From Cololabis saira (lineage: Eukaryota; Chordata; Actinopteri; Beloniformes; Belonidae): 64,000 nt of DNA. A model generated the notes under the pieces. The model ran no database searches and was not told the origin of the DNA. It saw only the letters and a list, made by a program, of their open reading frames with translations. Below are positions 60,249-64,000 of the stretch, piece by piece. Position 1 is the first letter of the stretch, and each line of letters opens with the position of its first letter. The stretch is taken from assembly GCF_033807715.1 (NCBI RefSeq), contig NC_084607.1, forward strand, positions 13,466,441 to 13,530,440. The letters are read 5' to 3'. Made by a program: the position numbers and the translations under genes.

Positions 60249-60859
60249 ATGAGTCTCACCGCTAAGGACAAGGACACAGTCAAGGCCTTCTGGGCCAAAA
60301 TTTCTGGGATGGCGGACGACATCGGGACTGGTGCTCTGTCCAGGTAAATATAACCCGAGTCTCCCAAAAACATTTTTTCTGGTACTTTTTGTATACTTTC
60401 CAGTATTGATTTGTGTTTTTCTCAGGATGCTGGTGGTCTACCCGCAGACCAAGACTTACTTCTCTCACTGGAAGGACCTGAGCCCCGGCTCTGCTAATGT
60501 GAAGAAGCACGGAAAGACCGTGATGGGTGGAGTTGCTGATGCCGTGGCCAAAATCGATGATCTGGCATCAGGACTTCTCAGCCTAAGTGGGCTGCACGCC
60601 TTCACTCTACGAGTGGATCCTGCTAACTTCAAGGTATTGATAATTATTTGCTTGTGAGTTGTTTAATTGTTTTTTTTATGTTTCATTGGATTTATGCCAG
60701 ATTAAATATCCTCATTCTTCTTGTTTGCAGATTCTCTCTCACTGTCTCCTTGTGGTCATCTCCATGATGTTTCCTGAGGACTTCACCCCTGAGGTCCACA
60801 TGGCTATGGACAAGTTCCTGGCTGCCCTGGCCCGCGCCCTCTCTGAGAAATACAGATGA
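60249..60859 (+). CDS. hba: alpha-type globin (alpha9)
   Basis: Exons 60249-60343, 60426-60633 and 60731-60859 (143 aa). The protein is identical to that of alpha5, including the LSGLHAF Gly before the proximal His. Exon 1 has a few silent differences; exons 2-3 are essentially the same. The 3' signal is the variant ATTAAA near 60917-60922. It is head to head with beta6. Product: alpha-type haemoglobin subunit. Confidence 0.97.
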
Positions 60860-60924
60860 AATGTCTGCAGACAATGTACATAATAATTGACTTATAGAAA
60901 CTCTGTCTCAATTTGAATTAAAGA

Positions 60925-61659
60925 TGAGATGCAATGAAACAGCGGTTGTTGATGGGCTGTTGTTTATTCTTTTTTAAATTTCTCTGCATGGGTGCAACGC
61001 ATAAGCTTATAACCTAGTATAAGGATTTACCTTTTTATCTTTCTTTTTTTTTTATTTTACCTGTCAATAACAGATTTGTGTAATAGGATTATTTTGCCAA
61101 TTCTATTGTTCTATTGTCATGTAGCCAGATATCTGTCCTTAACCAGTGAGTCTTTGAACATGACGTCCTCGCTTGAAGACAAGTTGCCTCTGCAGGAATA
61201 TCACAGTCATTGTAATTGCTATTTTTCAAACCTCTATATGAGCTTGCATCAATTTAGATATTTTTTTCAAGACTCTTGTATTCATGAAAATGACCATTCT
61301 GTGTAATCAGCTGTGAACATATACTTTGGAAACTTAGCTGCAAACTTTTAAATGAAGTATTTTCTTGTTGCTGAGCTTTCAGATAGACCCTGTTGTTACA
61401 TTAGATTATAAATTTAAATGTGTAGGCAAATAGCCTTTACTCCACCACAAGGAGGGCGTGAATAATCCATTTTATTAGATTTTACTCAAGGATGTATTTT
61501 TGCTAACTGCAATTAGAAAGAGGTTTTCTTTTATTTTCAAATAAATGTTTAATGTAGCTTCAGAAAATATGTATGCAATACAACATTTCTCAACTTTATG
61601 GGAAATAAAACATCTAATTTTCAAATCCTGCACAGAGGAACAATGTCACTGTTTTGTTT
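60925..61659. other. alpha9 3' flank
   Basis: Copy of 41675-42415. No gene is seen. Confidence 0.6.
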
Positions 61660-62395
61660 AGAAAGAAGAAGAAGAAGAAAGAAAGATTCCCTTAGTACTC
61701 CCACAATGGGGAAACTCTTTCTCTGCATTTAACCCCATTTTCTAGTTGAACTAGTAGCAGTGGTCTGCCATGCAATGGCACGGTGCCCGGGGAGCAGTAA
61801 AGGCTGAATTATGGTTCTGCGTCACACCAACGCAGAGCACACGCCGCAGCCGTGACGCCGTGCTGAACCCTTCGGACTTCTCCGTCACTCCATTTGGTCG
61901 CGGTGCAGTACCCCCTGCGACCGCTAGTTAGCGATCTTTTCCTGAATGGTTTATCCGACTTTTTCCGATCACAGTAAATCAAAGAAATAAGGACAACTAT
62001 TGTGCAAAAAACCAAAACAAAAAAAATCACATATAAACGAAGAAAAGAGCCCTGGAAGTTCACTACTGATTCAAACCGGAAACCGGAAATGCTTCGCTTT
62101 CAAACGAACCAATCACAGCCCTCTCTGTCTGCGTGTGGTCTGCGTCTCCTCGATGCGTAGTTACAATTTTCGGGAGGTGCACGTCAGTGACGGCGCAGGT
62201 GACGGCGTGTCCTCTGCGTCGATCCAAACCACACGCCGTAGGCACGGCGCCATTTTGACGCAGAAGCATAATTCAGCCTTTAAGGGTTAAGGGCCTTGCT
62301 CAGGTGCCCAAGGTGGTTTGACTTTTGGTTGCAATCCAGGGGACTCCAGCCCTCCTCTGTAACCACTAGGCTGCAACTCCCCCCTAGGTATATTT
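61660..62395. mobile_element. repeat insertion absent from blocks A and A'
   Basis: Between the points matching 42415 and 42416 lies about 740 bp: a (GAA)n start, a common fish repeat (CTCTTTCTCTGCATTTAACC ... GGGCCTTGCTCAGGTGCCCA) and, inside it, a Harbinger-like MITE at 61803-62280 with ends AGGCTGAATTATGGTTCTGC and CAGAAGCATAATTCAGCCT. Confidence 0.75.
61803..62280. mobile_element. Harbinger-like MITE, long version
   Basis: The longest intact copy of the family (~480 bp) in the window, with inverted ends AGGCTGAATTATGGTTCTGC / GAAGCATAATTCAGCCT. It has no transposase; the interior contains AACCAATCACAGCCCTCTCT. Confidence 0.75.
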
Positions 62396-62452
62396 AATTA
62401 AAGCTTATATGATTAAAGAAACAGAGCATTTGACCATCCTCTTCTGAGGTGT

Positions 62453-62692
62453 TTACTGGTACTGCTTTTGTCAATGCAGCCACCACCAGGAACTCCTGGA
62501 AAGCTGCATGGACCTCAGGAGGGAAATCAACTGACCAGCAAGCACAATGGTCAGGCAGTTGGCCAGGAGCTGTACCAAAACAAAAACAAACAAACAAAAA
62601 ACATCAATCAAGCAGCAACAAGAGCAACAATATCATAATATCTGGATGTAAGTTTATCTTCTTACATTGTAATAGTCAGTGTCTGCAGCTTC
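62453..62692 (-). pseudogene. beta-globin pseudogene fragment (psi-beta, copy A'')
   Basis: Minus strand: exon 2 end (62692-62666), intron 2, exon 3 (62569-62453) with the 7-bp and 6-bp deletions of the other copies, one extra base near 62468, and an altered stop region (AGTAAAC instead of ACTAAAC). Confidence 0.86.
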
Positions 62693-62959
62693 ATGCAGCC
62701 TTATTGTTAAAAAAAATATGATACAACAAAGTCCCTTAATAGCAATAGTAGTGTTGGGATCACTTTTTTTGTTTTGCACAAGCCAATTGTAGAATGAACT
62801 CCTCAGTTCATTTCATTGTACAACTTCTAGTTGCTTCTCTGCTTTTTGGTTTTCGTGATGTTATCTTGCTCTCTTTACATCTCAGACTGACAGATCCCCC
62901 CGTGCAACTAAATGGCAGCTCTCAGCTCGTAGCCACATGTGAAGTAATTTGTATTGTGT

Positions 62960-64000
62960 ACTCGCCGTTACTGTTTACATTCCTCCGAGTGCAGTTCCGG
63001 GTAGAGCATGTGACGTCATTCACTCATGTGTCGCGGGGCTACAGACTGCGCATCCCATCGCATTCATTTTGGTGAATGGAGATTTTAACCATGTAAATGT
63101 GTCAAAGAGGCTGACAGATTTCACCCAATATGTTAAATGCAAAATAAGACAGAATAAAATTTTGGACATGCTGTATGCCAATGCAAAGGAGGCTTATAGA
63201 TCTACTGCCCTTCCACCACTAGGAGCATCAGACCACAACCTCATCTGGCTTGCACCATCATACAGGCCTCTCATCAAGAGGCTGCCAGCCACCACCAGGA
63301 CCATCCAGCAGTGGTCGGAGGAGGAGCTGAGGTTCTGCCTCAGTACGACTGACTGGGAGATGTTCCAGAGCAGGGGAAGGCAACCCTGGTCCTCGAGTGC
63401 CACTGTCCTGCATGTTTTAGATGTTTCCCGGTTTCAACACACCTGATTCTAATTAATGGTCCTCATTAGCTTGTCATCAAGGTCTGAACAACTCTGTTGA
63501 TGACACAGGTACTTTTATCAGGGTGTGCTGAAGCAGGGTAGGATCTAAGACATGCAGGACAGGGGCCCACGAGGACCAGGATTGCCTACCCCTGTTCCAG
63601 AGTGTCCACGTGGAGGACATCGATGGTCTTGTGGACTGTGTGACAGATTACATCAGGTTCTGTGAGGAGAGTATAGTGCCCACTAGGAGAGTAAGGTGTT
63701 TTCCCAACAATAAACCGTGGATTACTGGACACATCAAATCCCTGGTGAGGGAGAAGAGGAGGAGGTTCAAGGCAGGAGACACAGAGGGAGCCATGACGGT
63801 ACAAAAGCAACTGAAGAAGGAGTTGAGGGTCGGCAAAAGAGAAGTATAAGGAGAAGCTGGAAGGAGGGCTGGTGGCCCACAGCTCCAAGGAGTTGTGGGG
63901 AGGGTTCAGGAAGATAACTGGCTATAAGCAGCTTAGGGTTGCTGTGGAGGGAAATCGGGAAGGGGCAAATGAGATGAACTCGTATTTTAACAGATTCGAC
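62960..64000 (+). mobile_element. 5'-truncated LINE, endonuclease region, runs off the window
   Basis: A plus-strand frame encodes part of an AP-type endonuclease and linker: VTVYIPPSAV, a GDFNH motif (near 63073), ILDMLYANAKEAYR, GASDHNL (catalytic SDH), then CFPNNKPWITGHIKS and SYFNRF. It is broken by an hAT MITE (63371-63594) and a frameshift near 63833, so it is inactive. It starts where block A'' stops. L2/Rex1-like by style. Confidence 0.75.
63371..63594. mobile_element. hAT-like MITE inside the LINE
   Basis: Inverted ends CAGGGGAAGGCAACCCTGGT and ACCAGGATTGCCTACCCCTG, flanked by an 8-bp duplication TTCCAGAG (63363-63370 and 63595-63602). 224 bp with no coding capacity. Confidence 0.9.

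Larger units (their letters stand above)
56901..62960. repeat. segmental duplication block A'' (beta6-alpha9-psi-beta)
   Basis: Direct-orientation copy of block A. It contains an extra insertion at about 61660-62395 and stops abruptly near 62960, where LINE sequence begins. Confidence 0.85.

Overview
The window is vertebrate nuclear DNA, most likely from a percomorph-type teleost. Evidence: an intron-rich kank2 gene, three-exon alpha- and beta-globin genes intermixed on both strands, and typical fish repeats (Tc1-like palindromic MITEs, hAT and Harbinger-like MITEs, 5'-truncated LINEs, long CA/TA/CT/TATG microsatellites). Alpha and beta genes lying together next to kank2 is the arrangement known for the teleost 'MN' haemoglobin cluster. 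The species cannot be told from the sequence.

Layout. 1-10.7 kb: kank2 on the + strand, 11 coding exons, 1047 codons, introns loaded with transposons. 10.7-13.3 kb: non-coding. 13.3-18.5 kb: two related alpha genes (alpha1, alpha2) with a decayed beta relic between them; alpha2 has a greatly enlarged intron 1. 22.1-23.2 kb: a divergent beta gene (beta1). 28.1-29.5 kb: alpha3. 29.5-32.3 kb: LINE and Tc1-like debris and a ~360-bp TATG repeat. 32.8-63 kb: the dense part, with alpha4(-), beta2(+), beta3(-), alpha5(+), psi-beta(-), alpha6(-), beta4(+), a nested transposon stack, alpha7(+), psi-beta(+), alpha8(-), beta5(+), beta6(-), alpha9(+), psi-beta(-). The last kilobase is a LINE that continues past the window. 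In total I find 9 intact alpha genes, 6 intact beta genes and 4 beta relics.

Architecture. From 35.6 to 63 kb the cluster is built of inverted duplications. Beta2/beta3 and beta5/beta6 each form a tail-to-tail palindrome around a ~290-bp spacer. The block beta3-alpha5-psi-beta-alpha6 (about 37.7-45.0 kb) recurs inverted as alpha7-psi-beta-alpha8-beta5 (about 49.6-56.6 kb), and most of it recurs again in direct orientation as beta6-alpha9-psi-beta (about 56.9-62.96 kb). Alpha5 and alpha9, alpha6 and alpha7, and beta3 and beta6 encode identical proteins. Five alpha/beta pairs are head to head, 1.6-2.2 kb apart (alpha4/beta2, beta3/alpha5, alpha6/beta4, alpha8/beta5, beta6/alpha9), which suggests shared intergenic control.

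Function. The alpha- and beta-type chains would assemble as alpha2beta2 haemoglobin in red cells; the paralogues probably supply stage- or condition-specific isoforms. Kank2 is an unrelated cytoskeletal adaptor marking the edge of the cluster. No tRNA, rRNA, CRISPR or prokaryotic feature was seen.
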